Below are positions 1 through 16,155 of a DNA stretch of 64,000 nt, one piece after another. The DNA is from Piliocolobus tephrosceles (lineage: Eukaryota; Chordata; Mammalia; Primates; Cercopithecidae). Numbering within the stretch: position 1 is the first letter of the stretch; every line of letters begins with the position of its first letter. The DNA is taken from positions 24,960,909 to 25,024,908 of the forward strand of contig NC_045447.1 in NCBI RefSeq assembly GCF_002776525.5, read 5' to 3'. A program made the translations under genes and the position numbers. The notes below the pieces were generated by a model, which did no database searches, had not been told where the DNA came from, and worked only from the letters and a program-made list of their open reading frames with translations.

Positions 1-1294
1 CCCGCCAGGCCTTATGCAGGAAGGAAAGAGGCCCGCTATTCATGGGCAGGGGCGGGCAGCTCGGGTGAGTCCAGGTATGCCATGCCTCACAAAGGCACAC
101 TCAGCCCAGCCTGCCCAGTGAATTCCAGAGCCCTGGCCAGCGGAGGTAGACCTTCCCTTCTCAGCTCCTGCTGCCTGACCAGTGACCCCAGGCAAGTCCC
201 TGACTTGCTCTAGGCTTCACGTCTTATTTTGTCAGTCGGGTCCCTACCTTGCTACTCAAAGTGTGGTCCATGCACCAGTGGTATCAGCATCCCCCGAGAG
301 CTTACGAGAAACACAGAACCTCTGCCCAGATTTGCTGTCCCTGAATTTGCATCCTAGGAAGATTCCTGGGTGACATGTGTGCCCTATCAACTTTCAGAAG
401 CATCTGATCCACTCCACATGCCTCCTCCATCACCCCCCTGCCACCACCACTCTAGGGCCCAAAGGCCACAATGGACCTGACACATCATCCAGAAGGCGGC
501 CGGCCACCAAGGCCGTTTTGCTCTCTGGTTCAACACCACAGGCCTGGCCCATGGTTGGGGCTCAGAAAATCAATGAATAAACAGAAAAGTATATTGTCCA
601 AGTCCACAGCCTTGTGCTAATGACAGCAATTCTTCCTCTTCAGCATTTGAGAGCATTGTGAAGAGCTGCCTGTTCCATTGTTCTGAAGGTCGTAGAGCAT
701 TGGAAGGGACTTTCTAATATTGCGGTGGATGGGGTGAGCTCCCTGTCTCTTGGAGATACGCAAACAGAGGTGGGAGGACCTGTGACGGGAAGTTGGAGGA
801 GACACCATGCCCCATGTATAAAGAGCATGCCTTTGGGGCTGAGAAAAAAAATCACTGCAGGGAGTATGGTGTCCTCACTGAGCACACCCACGGGTGAAAT
901 GGGGGCCTCTTTAGAGACAGACAGACCAGAGTTTCAATGTTGGTGATATCTTCTTTAACAATGAGGACATGGACGAGGTGGACGAGAGCCTTCACTTCCC
1001 TTCCATCTATTCACTCAATAAATGTTGATTCTATTTATTCAATAAATGTTGATTCCCAGTCACAGCGCCATAAGGTAGTAAATGCTGCCGTGACCACCAT
1101 ATGGGATTCTTGGGAGGCTTTAATGGCAAGTAGGTGAATGCTTTACAAACTGTAAAGGGCCCTAGGGGCATAGTCAGCGTCAGGCTACTGAGCTGGTGTC
1201 AAGCCCTCTGATGGACCTTGGGGACCTGATAGTTCATAAAATAGACTATTTTTATGGGGAGACAGACAAATAAAAATCAATAAAAAATAAATAT
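1..1294. other. Intergenic sequence, no gene seen
   Basis: Mostly unique sequence. About 245-375 resembles a decayed hAT-Charlie MER5-type element (minus orientation). 1014-1053 holds an 18-bp direct repeat with the core AATAAATGTTGATTC. Short ORFs lack domains or codon support. Confidence 0.5.
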
Positions 1295-3360
<2,066 letters not shown>

Positions 3361-3369
3361 AGATCTGAT

Positions 3370-3825
3370 AAGAAACACTTACAATGTATTATTTCTGAAG
3401 CCTGCTGCCTGGAGGCTTCGTGTGCATGATAAAACTTTGGTCTTCACAACCTTTTATCATAACTCAGGAGTTCCTTTCTATTGATAATAACTCTTTCAAC
3501 CAATTACCAATCAGAATATTTTTTACTCTGCCTATAACCTGGGACCCCCACCTGCACTCTGCTTCAAGTTGTCCCACCTTTCTGGCCTGAACCAATGCAT
3601 AGCTTAATGTATTTGATGTCTCATGTCTCCCTAAAATGTATAAAACTAAGCTGCACTCAACCACCTTGGGCACAAGTTCTCAGGGCCTTCTGAGTGAGGG
3701 CTGTGTCATGGGCCATGGTCACTCCTATTTGGCTCAGAATAAATCTCTTTTTAATAATAATTTTCAATTTAATAATAATTTTTAATAATAAAATATTTTA
3801 CAGAGTTTGACTCTTTTTGTCAATA
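3370..3825 (+). mobile_element. Solo ERV-type LTR
   Basis: A 0.45-kb LTR-like unit with a TATA-like GTATAAAAC near 3640 and AATAAA near 3739, ending in the phrase ACAGAGTTTGACTC that is common at the 3' ends of primate ERV LTRs. No internal retroviral sequence is seen beside it, so it looks solitary. Family not assigned. Confidence 0.5.
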
Positions 3826-3939
3826 ATACTATGCCACAGATGTCTGTGGCTATGATTTAAATTATATCAATTGATACAGGGTGCTTAGCGCAGTCTTTGG
3901 CCCATTGTGTGTGATTCATAATGTTTGCTGCTATTAGGA

Positions 3940-4600
3940 GTGGCTGCAAATAGTATGTAGCCATCATTATAGTAGTAGCAAAGTGGTAGTAGTATAAATA
4001 CCAAGAGAAGCAATCGTGGTGGGTGTACTGCAGTAGAAATACTGGTGGTAGTATAGTAAGAAGTACTATGTTCTAGTCCATTTTCACACTGCTATAAAGA
4101 GACTACCTGGGACTGGTTAATTTATAAACAAAAGGGATTTAATTGACTCACAGTTCCTCATGGCTGGGGAGGACTCAGGAAACTTCCGATCATGTGGAAG
4201 GTGAAAGGAAGCAAGCACCATCTTCATAAGATGGCAGGAAAGAGGGAGAGTGAGCAAAGGGGAAGTGCCACACTTTAAAACCATCAAATCTCATGAGAAC
4301 TCACTCACTCTCACAAGAACAGCATTGGGGGAACCGCCCCTATGATCCAATCGACTCCCACCAGGTCCCTCTCTCAACACATGGGGATTACAATTCAAGA
4401 TGAGATTTGGGTGGGGATGCAGTACAGGCGGTAGAAGCAATAGTAGTAGAAGTACTGGTTGTGGTGATCATAGTAAGAAGTGCTAGCAGTAATAGTAGAA
4501 GCATTGGCAGGATCATAGTAAAGGACTAGAAGGATGACGAGAAGACAGTGGCAGCAATACTAGTAGAAGTCATAGTAATAGTAGTACCAAAGTGGGCATA
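3940..4600 (+). repeat. Degenerate GTA/TAG trinucleotide-rich block split by an LTR
   Basis: Imperfect GTA/TAG repeats run over about 3955-4072 and resume at 4425-4600. A MaLR LTR (4073-4424) lies between them, so the block predates the LTR insertion. Confidence 0.65.
4073..4424 (-). mobile_element. MaLR (THE1/MST-type) LTR, reverse orientation
   Basis: Reads CTAGTCCATTTTCACACTGC at its left end and GAGATTTGGGTGGGGA at its right end, the hallmark of reverse-oriented THE1/MST LTRs. There is no internal region, so it is a solo LTR. Confidence 0.88.
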
Positions 4601-6093
4601 TGTGCCAAGGGAGGGAGGCAAGACTAAGAGAATCCAACACCCCTTTAATTCTGGGGAGAAAGGAGAGGGTCCAGTTTATGAGAACTGGAAAAGAGAGGGG
4701 TCTAGGTAGATGGAGCTGGCAAAAAGAAATGAAGGGTACAAAGCCCTAGAAAGTGGTGCTAATCAATCCGCCTAAGCTGGATGAGAGGCTAGGACTCGGT
4801 CTTGGGATTGATGAGAGTTTCATCTAGTGTGGGGGGGCTGTGTCTCCCCCTAGGGAGGCAGAGGCAGCATTTGCTCTCAGAAATCCCAGGTCCCTGGAGC
4901 AGGCAGGGCTTTTGACGCCTCTAGCCCACGCTCCTCCCCATGTACCTATGGCGACACTGAGGCTCTGGGCGCATGTTGCAGGGTTCTCTTGGGCAACAGA
5001 GCAAGGAATAGTGACTCCGGCTTGGGAGACGTGCTTCCCACTACTCCAGAGGGACCAACTTTGAGGACTTGGATGCTGGACTTCTGTGGAAGTCCCCGCT
5101 CCACGTTCCAGCTCCTTAGCTGCCAGAGCAGCAAGTCAGCAGCCGGGGCTGGCACCCATCCAGCCCTGGGAACTCGGTGTCCTCCGTGGAGATAAGGTGG
5201 GTGGGGCTTCCCAGGAAAAGCCTCAAGGAGGGAGCATCCCCATGTTCTGCTCATCCAGAAGAGGGAGTGGAAATCAGTTTTTAGCCAGGACTGTTCCCCG
5301 GGCTTCTGTCCTCTGAAGGCTTGGAGTATGATTCCCCATTCTTCCCAGCCTTCCATCCCACTAAACAACACTTCATCCTTTCACTTGTCTCACCTCTGCT
5401 GTTCCCTTTTGCCTGAAATGCTTCCCTTCTTCTCCTCTGCCTGTCCCAATTCCTGCCCATCTTTTCAAGCCTGTCCCAATGCTACCTCTTCCAGGAAGCT
5501 CTCCTGGACTCTCCGTCCCTTGCTCTCTGGTCAGAAGTCTAGTTCCTTTCCTGGGCTCCCAGGAAAATTCAGTTCCAGCTGCTGCTGCTGTTGTTCAGTG
5601 TCACGGACATGCCCTGAAAACCTATGCAGCTTATCAGATAATCTTGCCCCTGCCTTCAGAGAGCTTAGAGTTCTGTGAGGCAGACAGATGTTGACACCTT
5701 CTCCTCACCACCAAATGGGTAAGGTCATAGGGCTGGTTGGTGAGTGAGGCTGCAGGTCCTCAGAGGAGGGCTCCCAGCCCCAATCCAGGAGGGCTTCTTG
5801 GAAGAGGACGCATCTGTGTTCACAACCGGACAACACAGTGGGTCCTCAGCATCTGGGTGGAAAAACCTAGGAGAGAGAAAAGGTCTGGAAAACTCTTAAA
5901 GATCCCAAGGGCCCCTCAGGCAGGGTTTGTAGGCAGCTCCACTCTATTTGGCTCATTCTTTCTCGGTGAATTCCAAGCTAGCAATGAAAAGAGGGATTCC
6001 AGGAACCTCAGTGAAATGGCTCATCAGGAAGTTTGGTCCCAAGAGAAGGGCGGACAGACTAGAAGGACACACACAATCCTCAAAATAACCACG
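4601..6093. other. Intergenic unique sequence with L2 remnant
   Basis: No supported gene. 5330-5560 resembles an L2 3' region (clinic-type phrases such as CTTCCAGGAAGCTCTCCTGG). Overlapping ORFs of 100-140 codons at 4946-5678 show no domains. Confidence 0.45.
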
Positions 6094-6404
6094 GGGCCAG
6101 AACAGTGGCTTACGCCTGTAATCCCAGTACTTTGGGGGGGCCGAGGTGGTGGATAGATCACTTGAGCCCAGGAGTTGCAGACTGGCCTGGGCAAGACAGC
6201 AAAACTCCATTTCTACAAAAAATACAAAAATTAGCTGGGCGTGGTGACACATGCCTGTAGTCCCAGCTACTTGGGAGGCAGAGGTGGGAGAATCACTTGA
6301 TCCCAGGAGGTTGAGGCTGTAGTATGCCATGATTGCACCACTGCACTTTAGCCTGGGCATAAGACCGAGACCTTGTCTCAAAACAATAAAATAAATAAAA
6401 TAAA
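6094..6404 (+). repeat. Alu SINE (older subfamily)
   Basis: Full-length dimer starting GGGGCCAGAACAGTGGCTTA, with an A-rich tail at 6380-6404. Many differences from young Alu point to an old J- or S-type copy. Confidence 0.9.
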
Positions 6405-6541
6405 AAGGCCACAGGACCCAGGAAATTACTCCATCAGAAACCATCCCAATACATATGCTGGGTTAATGACTTTGGACATCAAGAAAAGCGAAAAGCCGAG
6501 GTTGTCAACCCTGGCTATGCATTACAGTCACCTGGAGTGGA

Positions 6542-6851
<310 letters not shown>

Positions 6852-6867
6852 TCACTAAAGTGTCTGT

Positions 6868-7285
<418 letters not shown>

Positions 7286-7410
7286 AAAGAAGAGAGAAAA
7301 AGAGAAAAGACAGAAAGAGAGAAAGAGAGAAAGAGGAAGGAAGGAAGGAAGGAAGGAAGGAAGGAAGGAAGGAAGGAAGGAAAGAAGGAAGGAAGAAAAG
7401 AAGGAAGGAA
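7286..7410 (+). repeat. (GAAA)n/(GGAA)n purine microsatellite
   Basis: Tail of the truncated Alu, expanded into GAAA- then GGAA-type repeats. Likely unstable in length. Confidence 0.93.
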
Positions 7411-7711
<301 letters not shown>

Positions 7712-7823
7712 GGGAAAGAAAAAAGAAAGAAGAAACAAAGAGGGAGGGAGGGAGGGAGGGAGGGANNNNNNNNNNAAAAAAGAAAGAAGAAACAAAGAGG
7801 GAGGGAGGGAGGGAGGGAGGGAA
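7712..7823 (+). repeat. (GGGA)n tract interrupted by an assembly gap
   Basis: A/G-rich repeat with ten Ns at 7766-7775. The sequence on both sides of the gap (AAAGAAAGAAGAAACAAAGA followed by GGGA repeats) is the same for about 45 bp, so the gap probably joins two overlapping reads of one tract. Confidence 0.85.
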
Positions 7824-7940
7824 TCAACTGGAGTGGTTAAAAAATACAGATGCCCCGACCCCACCTCAATTAATGAGACTGTGTGGCTGGGGTCTAGGGT
7901 ATCCAGAAGATTCTGATGCCAGGGTGGAGATCCACTGACT

Positions 7941-8607
7941 TAAAGCATCGCTCAGGATCTCCCAGAGAAGAAGGCAGGGCAGTGTGCAAGATGGTATGGA
8001 AACATGTTTCAACAGAGATGGTTAAACTAAGGCAAGTTGTCTATTTAAAAGTTCAACTTAAGTTATCCAAGAAGTTCAGCTTTGTAAAACAGCTCAAGGA
8101 AGCAGGCTGCAGAAAGGAGAGGATGGAAGCTAGAGACTGGCAAGAGAAAGATCCCCACTCTGCCACTTGCCTACCTGCCCAAAGTGGTGCTGGACTTGGG
8201 GCAAATTATTGAACATCTCTGAGCCAGTTTCCTCATCTGTAAAACGAAGACTGTCATGGTGTCAGGCCCAGACTTTGACTATTAGTAAAAATGAAGTAAA
8301 GAAGTGCCCATTGTTCAATAAATATTAATTCCCATCTTCTGACCCAGAAGGTTCCAGATACATGAAGGCACCATTGTGCAAGAGACAGACTTTAATGCCC
8401 CTTGACATTTTTACATAGTGACTTACCATTTTTAGAGGAATATATCCAGTTCATAGGTAAGTCATTCCCCGGTGAATGGTAAGCAGACATTGACTCAGGG
8501 GAAAGCTATGTATATTCCTAGAAGAAGAGCCAGATCCTGGAAATGACAGGGAGTTTCAACAACCCTGGAGTCCTTTGATTTCCCAACCACCCATAGAGGC
8601 TTGTTTT
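7941..8607. other. Intergenic unique sequence with MIR remnant
   Basis: No supported gene. About 8150-8345 reads as a MIR in plus orientation (GAGCCAGTTTCCTCATCTGT, then CAATAAATATT). Confidence 0.5.
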
Positions 8608-9024
8608 TACTAAAAGACAAAACCTGGCTTTAGGATGTTTAATTTCCTCTTGTTGGACCATCATGCCATCATCAAACAGACATTTAGAGGATGTGGCTCT
8701 GCATCAGGCCCTGTTCTGGGCATTGGGATGTGATCCTCATGCTCAAAAAGCTCATTGGCTCACCCCTGTAATCCCAGCACTTTACGAGGCTGAAGTGGGT
8801 AGATCATCTGAGGTCAGGAGTTCAAGACCAGCCTGACCAACATGATGAAACCCTGTCTCTACTAAAAATACAAAAAATTAGCAGGGTGTGGTGGTGCATG
8901 CCTGCAATCCTGGCTACTTGGGAGGCTGAGGCAGGAGAATCACTTGAACCCAAGAGGCGGAGGTTGCAGCGAGCCAAGATTGTGCCATTGTACTCAAGCC
9001 TGGGCAATAGAGTGAGACTCTGTT
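8608..9024 (+). repeat. Duplication copy B (unique flank plus truncated Alu)
   Basis: Partner of 6868-7285, about 1.74 kb apart in direct orientation. The non-Alu part (8608-8754) differs at only about five positions from copy A. The Alu part begins at the same truncated point (CCCCTGTAATCCC). Confidence 0.9.
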
Positions 9025-9160
9025 GAAAGAAAGAAAGGAAGGAAGGAAGGAAGGAAGGAAGCAAGCAAGGAAGAGAGAGAGAGAGAGAGAAAGAAAAAGA
9101 GAGAAAGAAAAAAAAGAAAGAAAGAAAGAAGGAAAGAAAGAAAGAAAAAGAAAGGATGAA
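9025..9160 (+). repeat. (GAAA)n/(GGAA)n/(GA)n purine microsatellite
   Basis: Expanded Alu tail of mixed GAAA, GGAA and GA units. Confidence 0.92.
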
Positions 9161-11150
9161 AGAAAGAAGCTCCTTGTCTAATGGAAAGCCTGACTTTAGT
9201 ATCCTCTGGGGTGGGGGTGGGAGCAGGCAGTTAGAGGAAAGAGTGGCAGCCCAGGAGCACCAATGGGTTACTATGGCTCTCCATCTCTCCCTAGAGTCTC
9301 AGCTCTCCCAGAACGCAACTGCTGCCCCAGCCTGTACTGGCCTCCTTTTGTTTTCCCATCTGTAAAATGCAGTAGGGAGCCAGATAGAAGTGAATTCAAT
9401 GATCTCTGCATGGAGAATTTTGGGAAATGTAATGAGTCCTATGGCCTCCACTCGTGTTTTAATTAAAGATGACAGCAAGCTCTGTTGGGAAAAATTTCAC
9501 AACAGGCCCTGGACCCATCTGGCTTTTCCTCTGCGGGGGGTACAAGTGGAGCAATGATAGATGGTTGTCATGTGATACATGGAGAACCTCCTTCCTGGCA
9601 GACCTTCTTTCTCACCTCCGCTCCACCTCAATATTGTGCCGCGCTGCCTGGCAGGGTGAGTCCCAGACTGGGCTCGGCCTCTTCCCACCAACACTTCAGT
9701 CTCTGTATCCGAAAAATGATGATAAGCCCTCCTGTGTAATGTGCTGCTGGGGTGCTGGAAAGAGCAGACAGCAGCGACACGGGGGCTCACCTGGGCCTGG
9801 TAGAGCCTGGCCTCCACCCTCTGGGGATTCCAGATTTGCATCGGACTGTTTGGTCTGAGAGGCCAGTTTGGTCCGGGCGAGGAGAATGTCACCCTGCTTC
9901 TGGGTGCATTTGAGAGCAGCTTTGTGACAGCAGCTGATGATCTCCATGATAAATGAGTCCCTAAATGAATCCTTGCATCACGGAGTTGAGTGTTTTTTGT
10001 TAACCCTCAGAGGAAGAGAGGGAAGAGAGATGGAGGCCGGGGAAGGACAAAAAGAAGCACCCAGCAGGCCTCTCACCAGCCCCACTGCCTCCTTCTGGGC
10101 TCCTTTCTTTCCTTCCACCCATGTTTGCTGAGCTCCCAGTGTGTGCTGGGCCCTGTGCTGGCTCATAGAGCTCAGGGCTGAAGCATCCACAGTCTCTGCT
10201 GCCCAGCAGACAGAAAGAGAAGCTCAGTGTCATCAGTGCTGCAACGGAGGGGAGCCCGGGAGACTGTGGGGACTCAGAGGCGGGCTCTGACCTGTCCTGG
10301 CGGGTAGGGAGTGGCAGGGAAGGCATTCTAGGGAAAGCTTGCAGGACGAGTCCACCCGGTGGAAGACAGCACTCCTGAAAGAGGGAGAACCACCGGCTCA
10401 AGCAGAGGATGGAAGCAAAACTTTGGGGACTGGAGCGCCGGAGGCAAGGGTGCAGGGTGGCGGAGACCACAGCCGGAGGGATCAGCAGGAGCTAGAGCCC
10501 GAATGGCCTCGAGTCCCAGGCTGGGAGCTCAGACACTCTTCAGAGGCCCGAGGGAGCCAGGGCAGAGTTTTCCCAGGAAAGGATGCCTGGGTTAACTGGA
10601 GGAGAGTGGATTGAAGAGGATGGACCGGGGGGGCAGGGGGTTGGTGAAAGGCCCCCTGATTACTCGTGTTGCTTTCTTCACTCTCTCGGAGAGTGCATCT
10701 TGAGGGCCTGCTCGTCTCTCACCATGCATCAGCTGGTCAGCCCCTCCGCTGGGCACTGGCTCAGGAGCGAGCTGCAAAGCGCAGGCCCGCACTCCACAAA
10801 GCTTCCTTTGTGAGGAGCCCGGGCCGTGGGGGCGTGGTGCTCTGCTGCCCTCTAGCGAGGGCTGGGGATGCGCCCTGCGGGGTGCCCAGCCGGCTGCTAA
10901 GGTCCCTGCAGGCCTTCCATCTGTCCTATCCTCAATCGCGTCAGGGGAAGAGGAGACTCACTGCTCCTGAGGAAGGGATGCAGTCTGCAGACAAAAACAG
11001 GGTGAAGAGGAGAGGGGGTACACAGAAGAACTCAGCCCTAGCTGTGGGAACAGGGAGCACCGTGGTCAATGGGGGTGCCACTGGCTGGGAGCCCAGCTTA
11101 GCAGCTTTAGTTTCCTGGAATGAATAAGCCCAGACTCCGAAGGATGGAAG
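9161..11150. other. Intergenic unique sequence, partly GC-rich
   Basis: No gene supported. 10.2-11.1 kb is GC-rich and contains the CTCF-like motif at 10843. Several ORFs of 90-156 codons on both strands are open because of base composition, and none shows a domain or splice-linked continuation. This could be a regulatory region. Confidence 0.45.
10843..10862 (-). promoter_or_regulatory. CTCF-like site upstream of KIF12
   Basis: TGCTGCCCTCTAGCGAGGG resembles the reverse complement of the CTCF core (TGCCCTCTAGTGG form) and has the same orientation as the motif at 36267. It lies about 8.9 kb before KIF12 in a moderately GC-rich stretch (10.3-10.9 kb). Confidence 0.4.
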
Positions 11151-11154
11151 CATA

Positions 11155-11370
11155 GTAATAGTGATGAAGGTGGTGGTCACGGTAGAGATTTTGATGATGG
11201 TGGTGACGGTGGTTGCAGTGACTAAATGACTATGGCGCCTGCTGGTTAAGTAGGTATTGGTGGTGATGGTTGAGTTTTGGTGATGGTGGTGATGGGGTTA
11301 TGGTGATAGTGGTGGTAATGATGACGATGATGGAAGTAGAAATAGTGGTGGTGGTGATGGAGGAGGTGGC
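11155..11370 (+). repeat. Degenerate GTG/GAT trinucleotide-rich block
   Basis: Imperfect GGTGGTGAT-type repeats over about 215 bp, G-rich on the plus strand. The minus strand gives a Thr/Ile-rich spurious reading frame. Confidence 0.8.
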
Positions 11371-11409
11371 TAAACAGCTACTATGAACAGTCTGATATGT
11401 GTCTTTTAT

Positions 11410-11682
11410 TCTTTTCCTTTTTCTTTTTCTAGACTGGGTCTCACTCTGTTGCCTCTGCTGGAGTGCAGTGGTACGATCTGGGCTCACTGCAGCCTCAGCG
11501 TCCGGGCTCAAGTGATGCTCCCACTTCAGCCTCCTCACCCTGCTAATTTTTGTAATTTTTGTAGAGATGGGGTTTCACCATTTTGCCCAGGTTGGTCTTG
11601 AACTCCTGGCTCAAGCGATCCTCCTGCCTCAGCCTCCCAAAGTGCCGGGATTATAGGTGAGAAGCACCATGCCCAGTCTCAT
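11410..11682 (-). repeat. Alu SINE, minus strand
   Basis: Reads GACTGGGTCTCACTCTGTTG near its left end and ends GCACCATGCCCAGTCTC, an inverted old Alu. Confidence 0.9.
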
Positions 11683-14600
11683 ATAGGTCTTTTGTTGGAT
11701 ATTTGTACTCGTTTCTCTTAGGCAGAGACCTAAGTGGAATTGCTAGATCATGGGATAGGGATATGTTTAGCTTTAGTAGATACTGCAAAATCGTTTTCTG
11801 AAAATGGTTCACAAACATTTTCATTTTAATTGTATTCATTCTGGTATGTGTGTACTTGTATCTCACTATGGTTTTAATTTCATTTCCCTGGTGACTATGT
11901 TGGGCAATTTTCATATGTTTATTAAATATTTGGATATCATATTTTGCAAAATGCCAGTTCAAATCTTTTGGTCAGTTTCAAGTTGGGTTGTTAGTCTTTT
12001 TCTTACTGGCTTGTAGAAGCTCTGTATATATTCTGGATAGAAGTCCTTTGTCAGATATATGTATTGCAAATAACTTTTCTCAGTCTGCGGTTTGCTTTTT
12101 TACCTCTTAAATGCAATCTTCTGATGAACAGGTTTTCATTTCAATGTGGTCCAATACATCAATTTTTTTATGGTTAGTGCTTTTTTGTGACTTGTTTAGG
12201 AAACCTTTGTCTACTCTCAATGTCAGGAAAATATTATCTAGATTTTTTCTAAATTTAGATCCATCATAAATTTTAAATTACTATTGTGAATGATGTAAAG
12301 TATGAAATCAATGATTTTTTTTTCTTTCCCTAAATGGATATCCAATTAATCCAGCCCAATTTGTTGAAAAGAACAATATTCTCCCAACTGAGGGCAACGC
12401 TTCCTTTGTCATAAATCAGGTGATGCGTATGGACAGATGTGTTGCTGGAGGCTGTTCTGTTTCGTTCGCTGGTCTTTGCACCAATGCCACACTGTCTTGA
12501 TTACTGTAGCTTTACATTAAGTCTTGGTATCTGGTAGATTAAGTCCTCCAACTTTGCTCTTCTCCACTATTATCTTGGCTGTTGTAGTCTTTTGCATTTT
12601 CATATAAATTTTAGAATCAGCTTGTGAATTTTCATTTTTAAAAGTCCCTGCTGGGATATTGATTGGGATTGCATTGAATCTACTTATGTCAGTTTACAGG
12701 AAAGTAACATCTTCACAATGCTCTATCTTCTAATTCATAAACATAGTAATTCTCTCCTTTTATTTAGGTCTTCCTAAATATCAGCAATGTTTTGCTATTT
12801 TCAACATTTTATTTCAAATGCCTTTTATTAAATTTATTTCTAAGACATTGTGTTTTTTGATGCTGCTCTAAATGTTAACATTTTAATTTCCAATTGTGTA
12901 TTTTATATGTAATTCACAAGTATATGTAATATATGCGTATTGACATTGTATCAGAGACTTTGGAGATTCTTAAGAATTTTCTATATACACATATATCTGT
13001 GTACGTATGTATACTGTGAAAAATGACAGTCTTATTAACTTAATTCTTTCTTTCCAGTTTCTACATACACTTCTGCCTTGCTAGACTAGGATGATGGTAA
13101 GAGAAGAGGAAGTTATTTTCATTATTAAATATGATGTTACCTGTAGGCTTTTTTTGGTAAAGAACCTTTATTCAATTAAGAAATTTCCATCGTATTTCTA
13201 GTTTGTTGAAAACTTTTATTTTTATCATGAGCCAGTGTTAAATTTTACCAATGTCTTTTCTGTATTTATTGAGATGACCATTCGGTTTTCTCCTTTATTC
13301 TATCAATGTATTGAAGTACACTGATTGACTTTCAAATGTTCAAGCAACTTTTGAGTTACTGGACTAAATCCACATGTATTATGCATTTTCTATATTGCTG
13401 AGTTTGATTGGCCAATAATTATTTGGAATCTTAACAATTGTGCTCATGAGAGCTAACGGCCAGCAGTTTTCTTTTCTTATTGTGTCATTGTAAGGATCAG
13501 ATATCAGGGTTAGGCTGGCCGAATTTTTTAAAAAATGAGTTTGGAAATTCTCCCTCTGGTTCTATTGCTGACATTTTGTCTAAGATTCATTTCATTACTT
13601 CCTTAAGTGTTTGGAAGATTCCCCTCTGAAGCCATCCAGGCTAAGTGCTTCCTTTGTGGGGAGGTTTTTAATTACAAATTCAACTTGTTTAACAGATATA
13701 AAATGATTCAGATATCCTACTCTTTTCTCTTATCCATTTTAGGAAATTGAGATTTTTACGTGATTTGTTCATGAATTCACAAACATGGTCATGTTCAGAT
13801 TTATTGACATAAAGTCACTCATAATATCCTCTATTACTCTTTTAATATCTGTAGGATCTGTAGTAAAGTCCTTTTTTTATTTCTGATATTTGTACTTGGC
13901 ATTTTCTCTTTTTATTTTCTTTCTTAGTTTGTCAAGCATTTATACAAGTTATTGATCTCATCAAAGAAACAAGTGTTGGCTATTGTATGTCAGCTATGGG
14001 TTTCATTGATTTCCGCTATTAGCTGCATAATTTCTTTCCCTCTTTGTTTGGGTTTAATATGCTATTCTTTTTCTGGTTTCCTAAGATGAAAACTTCAATG
14101 ACTGATTTTTCAATCTTTTTTTCTTTTCTAATATCAGCAGAGCTTATACATTTCTTCTCAGCATTGCCTAACTACGTAGTTTACTTCCCTTATTGTTAAT
14201 TTCAAAGTATTCTCTAATCACCATCATGATTTATTCTTTGATCCAGAGGTCATTTAGAAATATTTTCGTGTGATTTCCAATTATTTGGCAGAGGGGGAGG
14301 GAGGGCGGATTTTCTGGTTACCTTTCCCTTACTGATTCTAGGTTGATTCCTCTATGGTAACACACTCAATATTATTTTAATCACTTGAAATTGTTGAGGC
14401 TGGCTTTACAGCCCAACCTCTGTTTTGTAAAATGTTTCATGTGCATTTGAAGATAATGTGTATTCTGCACATTATTGGGTATAGTGTTTTGTTTATGTCA
14501 TTTAGATCAAGTTGGGTAACAGTGTTGTTCAAATCTTCTATATTTTTACTAAATTTCTACCTGTTGTTCTTTAGTTACTGAGAAAGTTGGGTTAAGATTA

Positions 14601-15030
14601 GCATCTGTGGTGGCGAATTTGTCTATTCCTTCTTGTAGTTCTGTTATTAGATGGATACAATTTAAGATTATTATGTCTTCCTATTGAATCATATAATAAA
14701 ATAAAATGCTTCTCACTGTCTTTATTGATGCTTCTTGCATTAGAGTCCATTTCGTCTGATGTTAATATGGCTGTACTGCTTTCTTTTGGTTAGGGCTGGT
14801 ATGATACAACTTTTTCAATTCTTTCATTTTCAATTATTTCTTTTCTTAAATTTGAAGTTGACTTTCCTTTTTTTCAACATAGAAATATTTTGTTTCTTGT
14901 ATCCAGTCTGATAATGTTTGTCTTTTATTTGAAGTGTTCGGCCCATGTACAATTAATATACTTGCTGATATAATTGGGTTTAATTTTATCTTGTTATTTG
15001 TTTCTTATTTGTTCCATTTATTCTTTGTGA

Positions 15031-15121
15031 CTTTCTTTCTTTCCCTTCCTTCCTTCCTTCCTTCCTTCCTTCCTTCCTTCCTTCCTTCCTTCCTCCCTCC
15101 CTCCCTCCCTTCCTTTCTTTT
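15031..15121 (+). repeat. (CTTT)n/(CCTT)n/(CCCT)n microsatellite
   Basis: Pyrimidine repeat that is the expanded tail of the following minus-strand Alu. A target-site duplication TCTTTGTGACTTT flanks the pair (about 15021 and 15406). Confidence 0.92.
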
Positions 15122-15405
15122 TTTGAGATGGGGTCTTACTCTGTTGCTCAGGCTGGAGTTCAGTGGCACGATCATGGCACACTGCAGCCTTGACCTGGGC
15201 TCAGGCAATCCTCCTACCTCAGCCTCTCAAGTAGCTGGGACTACAGGCATGTGCCACCATACTCAGCTACTTTTTGTATTTTTTTGTAGAAATGGCTTTT
15301 TTCCATGTTGCCCAGGCTGGTCTTGAACTCCTGGGCTCAAGCAATCCAGCTGCCTCAGCCTCCCAAAATGCTAGGATTACAGGTGTGAGCTACCGCACCC
15401 AACAT
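15115..15405 (-). repeat. Alu SINE, minus strand
   Basis: Reads TTTTTTGAGATGGGGTCTTA at its left end and ends GCTACCGCACCCAACA. Confidence 0.92.
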
Positions 15406-15705
15406 CTTTGTGACTTTATATCTCATTTTTTGTCTTCTTTTGAATCAATCAAGTAGTTTTAATTCATTTTTCTCTATTAGTTTCGTAGTTTTAACTTTTA
15501 TTTTTACAATAGTTACCTTAAAGATGTCACTATACATCCCTGAACTACTACTGTCCACCTTAAGTTAGTACTTTTATCACTTCCCAAACAATTGAAGAAC
15601 CAATGCTACAATTCTATGGTTAAACTCCATTCACTCCACTTATCCTTTATTCTAGTGGAATGTCTATTTGCTTCTATATATATTATAATGGTAGCAAAAA
15701 GTTAG

Positions 15706-16155
<450 letters not shown>

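Noticed and set aside
5953..6444. 163-codon minus-strand ORF at an Alu
   Set aside because: Translated antisense Alu with the typical spurious Alu peptide; not a gene.
14934..15326. 130-codon ORF across the CCTT tract and Alu
   Set aside because: Composed of L1-derived sequence, a pyrimidine repeat translated as Leu-Pro-Ser-Phe, and antisense Alu.
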